DNA from: Novipirellula aureliae | GTDB lineage: Bacteria > Planctomycetota > Planctomycetia > Pirellulales > Pirellulaceae | Direction: 5' to 3' | Assembly (NCBI RefSeq): GCF_007860185.1 | Contig: NZ_SJPY01000001.1 | Coordinates: forward strand, 1,279,153-1,343,152 | Length of the DNA: 64,000 nt | Made by a program: the position numbers and the translations under genes | Shown: piece after piece, positions 16,153 through 25,716 of the stretch | Layout of the letters: every line of letters begins with the position of its first letter | Position numbering within the stretch: the stretch's first letter is position 1 | Notes under the pieces: model-generated | What the model was told of the DNA's origin: nothing | Seen by the model: the letters and a program-made list of their open reading frames with translations, nothing else | Databases searched by the model: none

Positions 16153-18381
16153 ATGGCACCACAACCAAAATCGACGGTCGAAATGATCGAGCAGTTCGGC
16201 CCGCATTTGGCTCGTGCCTCCGGTACGCGTCTCGATCGCGGCGTTGACCCGGACAAGACGGTGAAAACGCATTGCTGCTTTTGCGGCCAGCAGTGTGGTA
16301 TCCAACTGAAAGTCAAAGACAATCAGGTGATCGGTTTTGAACCGTGGACGGACTTTCCATTCAACAAAGGCATGCTCTGCCCCAAAGGTGTCAAACGCTA
16401 TCTACAAGGATCGCATCCCGATCGTCTGCTCAATGCTCTCGTGCGAGATCCACAAGCCGATGGAGGCTTTCGCGCGATGGAGTACAACGATGCAATTCGC
16501 AAGACCGCCGATGCGATCGCACATCTTCAGCGCGAACACGGCAACGACTCGATCGCCATGCTCAGTGGCGCGAGTTTGACAACGGAGAAAACGTATTTGA
16601 TGGGCAAGTTCGCGCGTGTTTGCCTGAAGACACCCTACATTGATTACAACGGTAGGTTGTGCATGGTCAGCGCGGGATCCGGCAACAAGAAAGCGTTCGG
16701 AATCGACCGAGCGGCAAACCCTTGGTCGGATATCGTGGGAGCCGAAGTGGTTTGGATCAGCGGTGCGAATGTGGGCGAGTGTGCGCCGATTACGACGAAC
16801 TATGTTTGGCAAGCTCGAGAGCAAGGAGCCAAGATTATCGTAGTGGATCCTCGCATCACGCCGATCGCAAGAACGTGTGACCTGTTCTTGCCGATCAAGC
16901 CGGGACGCGATATTGCATTGTTCAATGGTGTGTTGCAACTGATGATCGAAAACGATTGGCTCGATCACCCGTTTATTGAACAACATACAGTGGGATTCGA
17001 AGCGTTGGCGGAGTCGGTTCATTCATGGACCCCCGCAAAAACCGCCGAGGTTACGGGCATCGCGGAACGTTCGATCCGGCAAGCGGCTGAGTGGTGGGGC
17101 ACGGCGAGCACCAGTTTTTTGATGCACGCTCGAGGGATCGAACATCACAGTCACGGTGTTCAAAACGTGCTCGGCGCGATCAATATCGTCTTGGCTTCAG
17201 GACGTATTGGGCGAGAGAATTGCGGTTATGCAACCATCACAGGACAAGCAAACGGCCAAGGTGGTCGCGAACATGGCCAAAAATGTGACCAATTGCCCGG
17301 TGCACGTGATTTAGCAAACCCAGAGCACCGCGCACATGTGGCCAATGTGTGGGGCGTTGACGCCGATCAGTTGCCGCAGCCAGGCGTGGACGCTTACGAA
17401 CTGTTTCGCAAAATCGAGGCTGGTGAGATTCGGGGTCTAATCTCGCTCTGCTTCAACCCACTCGTTTCATTGCCAGACAATAACTTTGTCCGCCGAATGC
17501 TCGACAAACTCGATTTTTTTGTCGCCATCGATTTCTTTTTGAATGATACCGCTCGCCACGCTGACATCGTTTTGCCTGGATCACTTCAAGAAGAAGACGA
17601 AGGAACCGTCACACAGATCGAAGGCAAGGTGATCAAGATCAACCAAGCGGTCGATCCACCAGGCGATGCGAAACAGGATTGGCGAATCATACAAGACATC
17701 GCCGCCGCTCTTGGTCGCACACATGGTTTTCAATTCCAAAGCTCGCGAGAAATATTTGACGAATTACGGCGTGCCAGTCGCGGTGGTGTCGCTGATTACT
17801 ACGGGATCACTTGGGAGAAGATTGAAGAGCAATATGGTGTCTGCTGGCCATGCCCGAGCGAGGATCACCCAGGCACTCCGAGACTGTTTGAACCGGGTAC
17901 CCCCAACCCGATCGCTGGCGACAAAGGACCATACTATTTTCCAGATGGAAAAGCCCGATTCAATGTGTCCCCTTACACGCCGCCGACCGAGGATGTGGAT
18001 GCAGATTATCCGGTCATTCTAACGACCGGTCGAGTGGTCAGCCAATTCCTCTCTGGCACGCAAACCCGGCGGATTGGACCTTTGGTGGACCAGTATCCTG
18101 AACCGCGTGTCGAGATACATCCTCAATTGGCCGAGCGGTTGGGAATCGTCGAAGGTGACTGGACAACGATCACATCGCGGAGGGGCGAGATGACATTGAA
18201 AGCACAAGTTGTTAAGACGATTCGGCCAGATACGGTTTTCATTCCCTATCACTGGGCAGGTGCGAAGAGCGCCAACCAGTTGACGATCGCTGCGCAAGAT
18301 CCAATTTCAAAGATTCCAGAATATAAAGTCTGCGCCGTTCGATTAAGGAAAGCGGATGCCGCGCCGGTGGCGGAAAATTGA
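16153..18381 (+). CDS. NasA/NarB-like molybdopterin oxidoreductase
   Basis: 742 residues. Mo-bisMGD enzyme of the nitrate reductase/formate dehydrogenase superfamily. The N-terminal [4Fe-4S] site is CCFCGQQCG (C41, C44, C48) with C76 of MLCPKG. The likely Mo ligand is C170 in [13 protein letters not shown]. The block [20 protein letters not shown] and [16 protein letters not shown] parallels assimilatory nitrate reductases. The C-terminal cofactor domain has [18 protein letters not shown]. No Tat or Sec signal, so it is cytoplasmic. With NarI-like, ferredoxin and Rieske partners it is probably respiratory or quinol-linked rather than simply assimilatory. Nitrate is the default substrate guess; it is not proven by sequence. 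Confidence 0.85.
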   Translation: MAPQPKSTVEMIEQFGPHLARASGTRLDRGVDPDKTVKTHCCFCGQQCGIQLKVKDNQVIGFEPWTDFPFNKGMLCPKGVKRYLQGSHPDRLLNALVRDPQADGGFRAMEYNDAIRKTADAIAHLQREHGNDSIAMLSGASLTTEKTYLMGKFARVCLKTPYIDYNGRLCMVSAGSGNKKAFGIDRAANPWSDIVGAEVVWISGANVGECAPITTNYVWQAREQGAKIIVVDPRITPIARTCDLFLPIKPGRDIALFNGVLQLMIENDWLDHPFIEQHTVGFEALAESVHSWTPAKTAEVTGIAERSIRQAAEWWGTASTSFLMHARGIEHHSHGVQNVLGAINIVLASGRIGRENCGYATITGQANGQGGREHGQKCDQLPGARDLANPEHRAHVANVWGVDADQLPQPGVDAYELFRKIEAGEIRGLISLCFNPLVSLPDNNFVRRMLDKLDFFVAIDFFLNDTARHADIVLPGSLQEEDEGTVTQIEGKVIKINQAVDPPGDAKQDWRIIQDIAAALGRTHGFQFQSSREIFDELRRASRGGVADYYGITWEKIEEQYGVCWPCPSEDHPGTPRLFEPGTPNPIAGDKGPYYFPDGKARFNVSPYTPPTEDVDADYPVILTTGRVVSQFLSGTQTRRIGPLVDQYPEPRVEIHPQLAERLGIVEGDWTTITSRRGEMTLKAQVVKTIRPDTVFIPYHWAGAKSANQLTIAAQDPISKIPEYKVCAVRLRKADAAPVAEN

Positions 18382-18412
18382 AGCTTGAAAAAGTTAAAAT
18401 GAGAATTGCAAA

Positions 18413-18703
18413 ATGCAAAATGATCGTAAAGCGGTGCGACGAGGCGAAGATTTAGAAAATCGACGACTGGAGTTTGCCGCTCGGGTCGGCAAAAGGGTCG
18501 ATGCTTTGCCGGACACGCCTCTCGGACGCCACAGCGCGAGCCAATTGGTGTGTCGTGGTACGTCACCTGCACCGAATGACGCAGAAGCGATGCGCAGCAG
18601 AGAGCAAGCGAGATTTTCGTCGGCAAGTCAATCGTCACTGCAAAAACAACCTAGCAAACCCCAAACCGCCAAATCCGGAGCGTTCATAACCCATTCCTCA
18701 TTT
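18413..18703 (+). pseudogene. Degraded four-helix-bundle (S23/IVP family) gene
   Basis: The first frame MQNDRKAVRRGEDLENRRLE and RVGKRVDALPDTPLGRHSAS, with GTSPAPNDAEA, matches the start of the 23S rRNA intervening-sequence/four-helix-bundle family (about 120 residues). The frame shifts near 18590, where the next frame has CAAESKRDF, and the second half is lost. AT-rich flanks (TTGAAAAAGTTAAAATGAGA before, ATTTTAAATTTTTCAATTC after) are typical of this element. It is inserted between the molybdoenzyme and ferredoxin genes of the operon. Confidence 0.7.
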
Positions 18704-18795
18704 TAAATTTTTCAATTCTTCCGCCCCAATCATCCATCCTCTTCATTGCTAGTGTCTCTTCATCCAACCCCGTTCCCAGACCAATAAGCATCTCC

Positions 18796-19443
18796 ATGCC
18801 AGTTCCAGAGAACAAGTTTTTCTTCATCGATCCCAACCGCTGCATCGGATGCCAGGCCTGTGTCCAGGCATGTTCGGAATGCGACACGCACAAGGGGCAT
18901 TCGATGATTCACCTGGAGTATGTCGATCGCTATGAGTCGCCGCAGACATTACCGGTGGTGTGCATGCATTGTGATTCGCCGACTTGTGCGGAAGTATGTC
19001 CTGCCGATGCGATCAAGCGGACCGAAGATGGTGTCGTCCAATCGGCTCGCAAACCTCGCTGCATCGCCTGCAGTAATTGTGTTCTGGCGTGCCCGTTCGG
19101 CGTTCCCAAAATGGAGACATCGATGGAGCTGATGATGAAATGCGACATGTGTTATGACCGAACATCGGAAGGCAAAAAGCCGATGTGTGCAACGGTCTGC
19201 CCCAGTGGTGCGTTGCACTTTGGCACGATGGATGAAATCGAAGAACTTCGCCCCCAATCACGCCCTGTCAACGAATTCCATTTTGGCGCTCAAACGATTC
19301 ACACAAAGGTTCGAATGATGGTCCCGAAGAACTCCCGCCTGACGCACTTAGATGTCGTTGACGGAATGCATGGCAGTGATGAACCGGACGAACCCGACAT
19401 GATGATGGACGGAGTTCTATTTGAGCTGCCAATCGTCTCGTAG
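18796..19443 (+). CDS. Four-cluster 4Fe-4S ferredoxin-type electron transfer subunit
   Basis: 215 residues of the NarH/DmsB/NrfC type. Cysteine groups: [15 protein letters not shown] (about 16-30), [14 protein letters not shown] (about 56-69), [12 protein letters not shown] (about 90-101) and [20 protein letters not shown] (about 116-135). These can hold four [4Fe-4S] clusters linking a quinol-facing subunit with the molybdoenzyme. No signal peptide, so cytoplasmic. It follows the molybdoenzyme after a 414-nt spacer containing the four-helix-bundle relic. The C-terminal 40 residues are acidic and Met-rich ([12 protein letters not shown]). Confidence 0.85.
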   Translation: MPVPENKFFFIDPNRCIGCQACVQACSECDTHKGHSMIHLEYVDRYESPQTLPVVCMHCDSPTCAEVCPADAIKRTEDGVVQSARKPRCIACSNCVLACPFGVPKMETSMELMMKCDMCYDRTSEGKKPMCATVCPSGALHFGTMDEIEELRPQSRPVNEFHFGAQTIHTKVRMMVPKNSRLTHLDVVDGMHGSDEPDEPDMMMDGVLFELPIVS

Positions 19444-19553
19444 GTTTTGGTTGGAGTATCGGTTCCAGCCGATTCCAAGTTTCCAATCACTACCCACCGT
19501 CATCGCCTAAAGTCAAGACTCCAACGTATCCCTAACCTTTAAACATCCTACTG

Positions 19554-20087
19554 ATGAACAACGAACCTCTACATCGATTCCCGGACGGTCGTAGCGAAGC
19601 CGAGCAACCCAAATGGCGGCAAGATTTCCCAATTGATGTCGAAGCCGATGAATACGGTGCTCGCCGTGACTTCACCAAGTTTATGGTATTGACTAGCTTT
19701 GCCTTTGCCTTCGGCCAATTTTGGATCGTGTTGCAAAGCCTGTTTCGCGTGAAGAAAACGGAGGAAAAGCAGATTGCAATGGTTGACGACATGAAGGTGG
19801 GACAAGCGAAGACGTTCCATTATCCCACGGATCGTGACCCTTGTCTGCTGATTCGTCAAACGGCCGAAACATTCGTCGCGTACTCGAATCAATGCACTCA
19901 TCTGATGTGTCCGGTTCGACCGGACGTGAAAAACGACCGTCTACATTGCCCCTGCCATGAAGGTTACTTTGAAGCCAGCACGGGTCGTCCGCTCGCGGGT
20001 CCGCCACGTCGCCCTCTTCCCAAGATCCAGTTGCGTATCGCCGACGGGATTGTTTATGCGACCGCAGTGGAGCTAAGAACATCATGA
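19554..20087 (+). CDS. Rieske [2Fe-2S] protein with N-terminal membrane anchor
   Basis: 177 residues. A cytoplasmic N-terminus of 40 residues, one membrane helix (about 42-63, MVLTSFAFAFGQFWIVLQSL), then a Rieske domain. Ligands are C114 and H116 (CTHLMC) and C132 and H135 (CPCHEG). C119 and C134 could form the disulfide typical of bc1-type Rieske proteins with high potential. No cytochrome b or c1 gene is adjacent, so it is likely part of the molybdoenzyme complex and not of a bc1 complex. The next gene starts 4 nt inside it (ATGA-type overlap). Confidence 0.85.
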   Translation: MNNEPLHRFPDGRSEAEQPKWRQDFPIDVEADEYGARRDFTKFMVLTSFAFAFGQFWIVLQSLFRVKKTEEKQIAMVDDMKVGQAKTFHYPTDRDPCLLIRQTAETFVAYSNQCTHLMCPVRPDVKNDRLHCPCHEGYFEASTGRPLAGPPRRPLPKIQLRIADGIVYATAVELRTS

Positions 20088-20314
20088 CCGACCGTTCACA
20101 AACTCGGCGACAACGATTATCGATTGTCTACGGCATTCTTTGCATCGTTTTGCTTTTAGTCATCATGCAGCTGTGGCTACTCACGGCGACCATGAACGCA
20201 TGGTTGGGGGGGAACGAGGAAATTGTCTGGCCCGCTGCGATCGCCAGCACCGTCTGTCTCGGGTTGAACCTAGGCTTGATGCGATACCTGGTCGCACTGG
20301 ATTCCAATACATGA
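20084..20314 (+). CDS. Small two-helix membrane protein coupled to the Rieske gene
   Basis: 76 residues with two membrane helices (about 14-34 and 46-66) joined by TATMNAWLGGNEEIVWP. It overlaps the Rieske gene by 4 nt and its stop overlaps the ATG of the transporter gene, so the three genes are translationally coupled. It resembles small proteins found beside Rieske genes in other planctomycetes (I believe DUF6755, not verified). It may be a small subunit of the electron transfer complex. Confidence 0.7.
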   Translation: MTDRSQTRRQRLSIVYGILCIVLLLVIMQLWLLTATMNAWLGGNEEIVWPAAIASTVCLGLNLGLMRYLVALDSNT

Positions 20315-21375
20315 CCAACTCAAACGACCGACTCTCGGCGAACAAGACCGCAATCGCGGACTTGAATCCAGCCTACTTTGCTTTGGTGATGGCGACCGGC
20401 ATCGTTTCGATCGCTAGTCATTTGATGGGGCATCTCACAATTGCGATTGTATTGTTATGGATCAACACGATCGCATTTGCAATCCTGTGGGCCCTCACTC
20501 TGTTTCGACTTGCGATCTTTCCTCGCAAATTCTTTGCCGATCTCGTCGATCATCGTCGCGGGGTTGGCTTTTTTACATCCGTCGCTGGGACCTGTGTGCT
20601 GGGTAGCCAGTATCTCTTAGTGATGCAATCTCGTAGCGTTGCGGTCGTACTCTGGATAATAGGGATCACATTATGGTTCGTACTGACCTACACAATCTTT
20701 ACAAGCTATGTGATCAAAGAAGTGAAACCTACGCTGGCCGATGGGATTCACGGGGGCTGGTTGGTTGCTGTCGTTGCGACGCAATCCGTATCGTTACTTG
20801 GTTCGACACTAGCAGAGGGATTTGGTTCCTACCAACCGCAGACATTGTTCTTTGCACTAACGATGTGGTTAGGCGGTGGGATGCTTTACATCTGGATCAT
20901 CTCATTGATATTTTTTCGATACGCTTTTCTGCCCATGAAGGCGTCGGACCTGTCACCGCCCTATTGGATCAACATGGGAGCGATGGCGATTTCAACACTG
21001 GCAGGCGTAATGTTGGTATCCGCCGTCGAGGGCTCGTCGCTGCTGAGCGATATCGAACCATTCTTAAAAGGATTCACCCTATTCTTTTGGGCGACGGCGA
21101 CATGGTGGATTCCAATGTTGCTCACCCTCGGCGTCTGGCGGCACATTTACAAGCGTTATCAACTCCGGTATGACCCACAATACTGGGGCCTTGTGTTCCC
21201 GCTCGGCATGTACACGACATGCACCTACCGCATGATGACCGTGTTCGAACTGCCGTACCTGTCGTTTATCACAGCCGTGTTTTTATGGATCGCGCTGGTG
21301 GTGTGGTCGATTACGTTTATCGGGATGTTTTGTCACCTGTTTCGAGCTGCCAATTTGCCGATTGAGCAAAATTAG
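20311..21375 (+). CDS. TDT-family (TehA/SLAC1-like) transporter
   Basis: 354 residues with about ten membrane helices. The N-terminal block NPAYFALVMATGIVSIASHL and later FAFFT-like and WWIPML segments match the tellurite-resistance/dicarboxylate transporter family, which includes TehA, plant SLAC1 anion channels and fungal SSU1 sulfite exporters. The ATG overlaps the stop of the small membrane protein (ATGA). Coupling to the molybdoenzyme set suggests transport of the substrate or product anion. Family certain in type, substrate unknown. Confidence 0.8.
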   Translation: MTNSNDRLSANKTAIADLNPAYFALVMATGIVSIASHLMGHLTIAIVLLWINTIAFAILWALTLFRLAIFPRKFFADLVDHRRGVGFFTSVAGTCVLGSQYLLVMQSRSVAVVLWIIGITLWFVLTYTIFTSYVIKEVKPTLADGIHGGWLVAVVATQSVSLLGSTLAEGFGSYQPQTLFFALTMWLGGGMLYIWIISLIFFRYAFLPMKASDLSPPYWINMGAMAISTLAGVMLVSAVEGSSLLSDIEPFLKGFTLFFWATATWWIPMLLTLGVWRHIYKRYQLRYDPQYWGLVFPLGMYTTCTYRMMTVFELPYLSFITAVFLWIALVVWSITFIGMFCHLFRAANLPIEQN

Positions 21376-21950
21376 TTCCCATGCGCTGTTCCTGGCTGTT
21401 CTCCCGGAACAACGCCTTCGGAAGAACTGCCCAAGCTATAGAAAAGCTTGAACGAATCGAAGTTCTTCGGAGTGTTGTCGACAGCCAACCCGCCTCTTTG
21501 CGTGGTTCTCCGCTTGGCGCTGACAGAGCGAGCGACAAGCGTTTTTTGGTTTCTGCTGACGTCTTGCTTGTTTTTGGGTTTCCTGCGTGACATAATGAGG
21601 GCACCTTGGTAACCAGGCTGAGGGAGAAATACACGGATCGGGCGTACGGAGCTTGAGGTGATTCGATTCTCCAACGAGGTCGTGTGAAAACGTTGAGCGA
21701 ATCGACCTGCCGTCAAGATCTCTGCCGTCAAGATCTCTGCCGTCAAGATCAACGCCAAGCGTTCAGTAGGACCAAGAAAAACAGCGGGCGATGTGACACC
21801 GCCTCGCGGCGTCGCACGCGTCAACCCGCAGTCGGTCTCCGCGCCCCGATCGGTGCAACTCGATCGATCGCACCAAACACTTCACTTTGCAACCAAAATC
21901 CACCGTTCCACCCAGGCCATCTCTTTGCGCGCGAAGTAAATCAAATCACC
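21376..21950. other. Intergenic region with a 15-bp triplicate
   Basis: No convincing gene. It holds three copies of CTGCCGTCAAGATCT (21707-21751). Short frames here, including the extension of the downstream gene upstream of 21951, have no recognisable domain and pass through the repeat. AGGGCACCTTGGTAACC and GGTAACCAGG near 21600-21620 form no strong terminator. Confidence 0.5.
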
Positions 21951-22712
21951 ATGGAATCGAGTAAGAAAAGTGTCTCTCATCCAAGCCGCTTCGGTCGCAG
22001 CAATCGGCTGGTGGAGGCCTTTGCAGTGTTTTTGATGTTTTGGCTGATAGCGGCATATGGGGTTGTTCCTTGGCTATCGAAGAACTATCCTGGACACCAT
22101 TCGGTAGCGGAGGCTCGTCCGCGGATCACGCGAACAAGCGATGGTCACCCAGGCGACCCGTTGAATGTCGCTTTGACTGGTAGCGAAACGGATTTGCAGG
22201 AAATCATGAATGCGGCCAACTGGTATCCTGCGGCTGCACTAGGCTTGAAGAGCGACTTGAAGATTGCGGCAGACACCGTGCTCTCGCGCCCTGACGATTC
22301 CGCTCCCGTCAGCAGCTTGTATTTGTTCGGTCGCAAAGAAGACCTGGCCTTTGAACAACCGGTCGGTGACAATCCGCGACACCGGCACCATGTTCGTTTT
22401 TGGAAGACAGGAAAAGTCAATCAAGAAGGACGATCGACATGGATTGGTTCTGCGGTTTATGACAAGCGAGTTGGACTAAGTCGCACGACCGGCCAGATAA
22501 CTCACGTCACGGCTGCCGACATCGATGTTGAACGCGATTATCTTTTCAAGTGTTTGGAGCAAACCGGTGACCTCGCGGAGCATTCAAGCGAACCTGGTTT
22601 TCATCAACAGCGTGAAGGAGTCAACGGCGGTGGCGACCCCTGGTATACCGATGGAGCACTCTGGACCGGAGTGATCCAAATGAACACACTCGACTTATCT
22701 TCTGAACAATGA
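21951..22712 (+). CDS. LssY C-terminal domain membrane protein
   Basis: 253 residues. A short basic N-terminus, one membrane helix (about 22-42, FAVFLMFWLIAAYGVVPWL) and a soluble part of the LssY_C type, shown by GRKEDLAFEQPVGDNPRHRH and VRFWKTGKV, then VYDKRVGLSRTTGQITH. LssY_C domains also occur in PAP2-type membrane proteins; the function is not established. The segment after the helix, PRITRTSDGHPGDPLNV, is almost repeated in the YiiX-like protein at 47.2 kb. The ATG at 21951 sits just before the helix; longer frames are rejected because they cross a repeat. Confidence 0.75.
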   Translation: MESSKKSVSHPSRFGRSNRLVEAFAVFLMFWLIAAYGVVPWLSKNYPGHHSVAEARPRITRTSDGHPGDPLNVALTGSETDLQEIMNAANWYPAAALGLKSDLKIAADTVLSRPDDSAPVSSLYLFGRKEDLAFEQPVGDNPRHRHHVRFWKTGKVNQEGRSTWIGSAVYDKRVGLSRTTGQITHVTAADIDVERDYLFKCLEQTGDLAEHSSEPGFHQQREGVNGGGDPWYTDGALWTGVIQMNTLDLSSEQ

Positions 22713-22755
22713 AAGCGTTCAGATTTACTCCCCTTTCACCCCTGAGTTGCCTACG

Positions 22756-24288
22756 ATGAATCGTTCATTATCCGCCTTCCTGCTGATCCTTGTCGCAGGG
22801 TTGACGAGCCTCCCCGCTTGTCAGGCCCAATTTGAGAACTTGCTACAACATCTACCGGAGGACGCCAATACGCTGATGTTGTTCAACATGGAGGAGATCA
22901 TGGCAACGCCCTTAGCAGCGTCGCAGAATTGGAAGAACGGCGAAGCTGCAAAATATTCATCGGGACTGATGATCGTGCCTCCCCAAACATTGCATCTGGC
23001 AATGGCTGCACAAATGGATATTGAATTGATGCAACCCCATTGGCATGCTTCGGTGATGGATCTTAGCGAAGAACCCTCCATGTTGACGGTGACCGAGCGT
23101 CATGGTGGCAACGTTGATACGATCAGTGGCCAAGACGCAGCGGTACTTCCCAACAATACCTATGTCGTCAAATTCGGAAAGTTCATTGCCGGAACCATGT
23201 ACCCCGCCGACCGACAGCAGACCGCACGCTGGGTCGATAGCGTGTTTGCAACGAGCGGGCGAAAGCCACTTTCGCCCTACCTGGCCGAAGCAGAAGGCTA
23301 TGCGGACCAAAAAAAGGTGCCGATTGTTTTGGCGATGGACCTCAAAAATGTTTTGTCGGCCAAGTTCATTCGGCATCGACTTGACCTAATGAAATCGTTA
23401 AAGGGCACGCAAGTTGACCTGGACAAATTGGCCGAGGCACTGTCGAGTGTCCGTGGAATCACGTTGGGAATTGAAATTACCGACCGAATCACCGGCGGGA
23501 TCAAGGTCGATTTTGATGGAGACGTCAGCTTGATGAAAGACGTCGCAAAACCGTTGCTGTTGGAATCACTCGGTAACCATGGCGCCATGATTAACGAGCT
23601 CAACGACTGGAAAGTGTCGGTCAGTCGCAATGAGATATTGCTGCAAGGATCATTCCAGTCCAGTGGTATCCAGCGAGTCTTTAGCTTGTTCGATGCCCCC
23701 CCTGGAATGCAGTCATTGTCACAAACCTCCTCGCCTGGAGACGCGAAATCAGGTAAAGATCTAACGGCCAGAGCGACTCAGCAATACTTCAAGTCGATTC
23801 AATTGTTGATTTCCGACTTGCAGCATGAGGACCAGGAACATCAATCAAGCACTCCGGGACTCGAGGCGATGTGGTATGCACGATATGCCGCCAAGATCGA
23901 TGCGTTGCCGATTCTTCACGTCGATCCAGAAATGGTGACGTTCGCGACTCAAGTTTCCGCTGCTCTGCGTCAATCGCAAACCGCGATGCGGACAGCGGGT
24001 GTACAAACGGCGACGCGAATTACGAGCATGCAGGGTGCACAAGTCTATAACTACCAATATGCAGCAGGCGCTGCAGAGAATTACGGCATTTTTGGCGGTG
24101 GTTATGCCTATCGGTACCAGGCCAATCCGCGTGCATCGCTCAGGCAGGATGGTGCGCAAGTGGCTCAGATCGAAGCACAAGAGACCAGTCGTGGTTATGA
24201 AACGGCCAACAAGATCATGCAAGAAATCGCTGTTTCAACGACGCAGATTCGTCGCAAGATGACCGAGAAATATCAGATCGAGTTCTGA
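22756..24288 (+). CDS. Secreted protein of unknown function, 510 aa
   Basis: A signal peptide is clear (MNRSLSAFLLILVAGLTSLP followed by ACQAQ, cleavage near residue 25). The mature part has LPEDANTLMLFNMEEIMATP, a pattern seen in planctomycete exported proteins with an N-terminal 'would-be transporter' fold, and no catalytic motif I can name. The C-terminus is Gln/Ala/Tyr-rich (YNYQYAAGAAENYGIFGGGY), probably flexible. It lies 44 nt after the LssY_C gene on the same strand, so the two may be cotranscribed. The ATG at 22756 is preferred over a TTG at 22747. Confidence 0.7.
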   Translation: MNRSLSAFLLILVAGLTSLPACQAQFENLLQHLPEDANTLMLFNMEEIMATPLAASQNWKNGEAAKYSSGLMIVPPQTLHLAMAAQMDIELMQPHWHASVMDLSEEPSMLTVTERHGGNVDTISGQDAAVLPNNTYVVKFGKFIAGTMYPADRQQTARWVDSVFATSGRKPLSPYLAEAEGYADQKKVPIVLAMDLKNVLSAKFIRHRLDLMKSLKGTQVDLDKLAEALSSVRGITLGIEITDRITGGIKVDFDGDVSLMKDVAKPLLLESLGNHGAMINELNDWKVSVSRNEILLQGSFQSSGIQRVFSLFDAPPGMQSLSQTSSPGDAKSGKDLTARATQQYFKSIQLLISDLQHEDQEHQSSTPGLEAMWYARYAAKIDALPILHVDPEMVTFATQVSAALRQSQTAMRTAGVQTATRITSMQGAQVYNYQYAAGAAENYGIFGGGYAYRYQANPRASLRQDGAQVAQIEAQETSRGYETANKIMQEIAVSTTQIRRKMTEKYQIEF

Positions 24289-24711
24289 TCCTTCTCCCGA
24301 AACGCCACCATTGATCATCCTTCCCAACGGCAACTTGGGAAGTGGGGATGGTCGCGAGCGTTGTTCGGGATGGAACTACGGTAGGCGTTGTTGCGCGGGG
24401 ACAAGTTGAGGGCAGATTCTCCCCAAAAAAACATCGATTATGCCCGGTTTTTTAATTCCCCAGCTTCGTCGGCAGGATATAGTTAGCAGAAATCCCCCAG
24501 AGCAGTGCGTTGTTTTATTGGACAGATTTTTTTCCATCCATGATCACCGCACTTGAGGTCGTCTTGCGAAGCTCTTGGTAGCGACGCTTTGGTAGCGATG
24601 CTTTGGTAGCGATGCGAAAGTCTTGGCGACTTCGGCTACACCGCGCGGCGGAGACCGTGATTTTAATGCAGGGACGCGATCATCTAATCAAGCTAATTGA
24701 AAGAATGCACC
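24289..24711. other. Intergenic region with a 14-bp tandem repeat
   Basis: No gene seen. Three imperfect copies of GCTTTGGTAGCGAT (24571-24613) are followed by GCGAAAGTCTTGGCGACTTC. A run of A (CCCCAAAAAAAC, about 24421) has no strong stem before it. Confidence 0.5.
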
Positions 24712-25650
24712 ATGCGATCGTTGATCTTTGCTGCCCTTGCCCTGACGGTGGCGATGGCTTCTTCGGGTTTGGCCCAACAAACCCAACCGGGTTCAGTTAC
24801 AAATACCGCTGGACCGCCCACCGAAACCTCTCCCGAGCTTGATGCGATTCGAGCCCAATCGAAAGCGTTTATCGAAGCATTTGGCAAGCATGACGCCAAG
24901 GCGGTTGCCTCGTTGTGGACGGAGAACGCTGAATACATTGACGATTCAGGGACGATGTATGAGGGCCGGGACGCGATCGAACAGGTGTACGCGGGGATTT
25001 TTGCAGAAAATCCGAACGCCAAAATCCGCATGGTGATCGATTCACTACGTTTGCTCAGTGACTCCGTCGCGATCGAAGACGGACGGGCGCTGGTCGACCC
25101 GGCGCCTGAGGGCGGTATCGGGGTCAGCAAATACACAGTGGTCCATGTAAAGACAAACGGTCAATGGGAAATGGCGTCGGTGCGAGATCGCTGGGTAGAG
25201 ACAATCGCATCACGCGAAAGCACCGGAGATCTCGGCTGGTTAATCGGGACCTGGGAAGCGGAGGAGCATGGCGTGCGGATGGAATCGGTATTCCGCTGGG
25301 TCGCCAATGGAATGTTCGTTGAGCGGACCCATACGACGACGCAAGTGGATGGGACGAAAAGCTCGGGAGTGCAACTGATCGGCTGGAATCCGGCCGAAGG
25401 TCATGTGCAGTCTTGGACGTTCAGCCCCGACGGTGGGCATGCGGTCGGGGTTTGGTCGATGACGCCGGTGGGTTGGATCTCTGAAACGAGGGGTGTGACC
25501 GGCGATGGCATAACGACAACATCGGTCAACCAACTCAGACGTCTTGATGACAATGCCTACGTATGGCAGTCGACTCAACGAACCGCTGGCGACGTGGCAC
25601 TTCCCGATACCGACGAAGTGGTGATTAAACGCGTTCCATCAAGTAAATAA
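24712..25650 (+). CDS. Secreted SnoaL-like (SgcJ/EcaC) protein with C-terminal beta domain
   Basis: 312 residues. Signal peptide MRSLIFAALALTVAMASSGL ending at AQQ. Residues about 45-165 form an NTF2/SnoaL-like cone (RAQSKAFIEAFGKHDAKAVA, LWTENAEYIDDSGTMYEGRD, with NGQWEMASVRD), as in SgcJ/EcaC proteins. Residues about 175-300 are a beta-rich domain with LIGTWEAEEHGVRMESVFRW, similar to proteins annotated as lipocalin-like. The pairing is common in planctomycetes; the ligand is unknown. The ATG at 24712 gives a proper signal peptide. Confidence 0.8.
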   Translation: MRSLIFAALALTVAMASSGLAQQTQPGSVTNTAGPPTETSPELDAIRAQSKAFIEAFGKHDAKAVASLWTENAEYIDDSGTMYEGRDAIEQVYAGIFAENPNAKIRMVIDSLRLLSDSVAIEDGRALVDPAPEGGIGVSKYTVVHVKTNGQWEMASVRDRWVETIASRESTGDLGWLIGTWEAEEHGVRMESVFRWVANGMFVERTHTTTQVDGTKSSGVQLIGWNPAEGHVQSWTFSPDGGHAVGVWSMTPVGWISETRGVTGDGITTTSVNQLRRLDDNAYVWQSTQRTAGDVALPDTDEVVIKRVPSSK

Positions 25651-25716
25651 CCGATCCGGCCGCAACCGATCGACTAATCAAAAACCAAAAAGACCAGCCT
25701 CAAAAAGAACGTATTC

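Noticed and set aside
18249..18638. Minus-strand frame of 129 codons across the molybdoenzyme end
   Set aside because: Antisense to the conserved C-terminus of the molybdoenzyme and to the four-helix-bundle relic.
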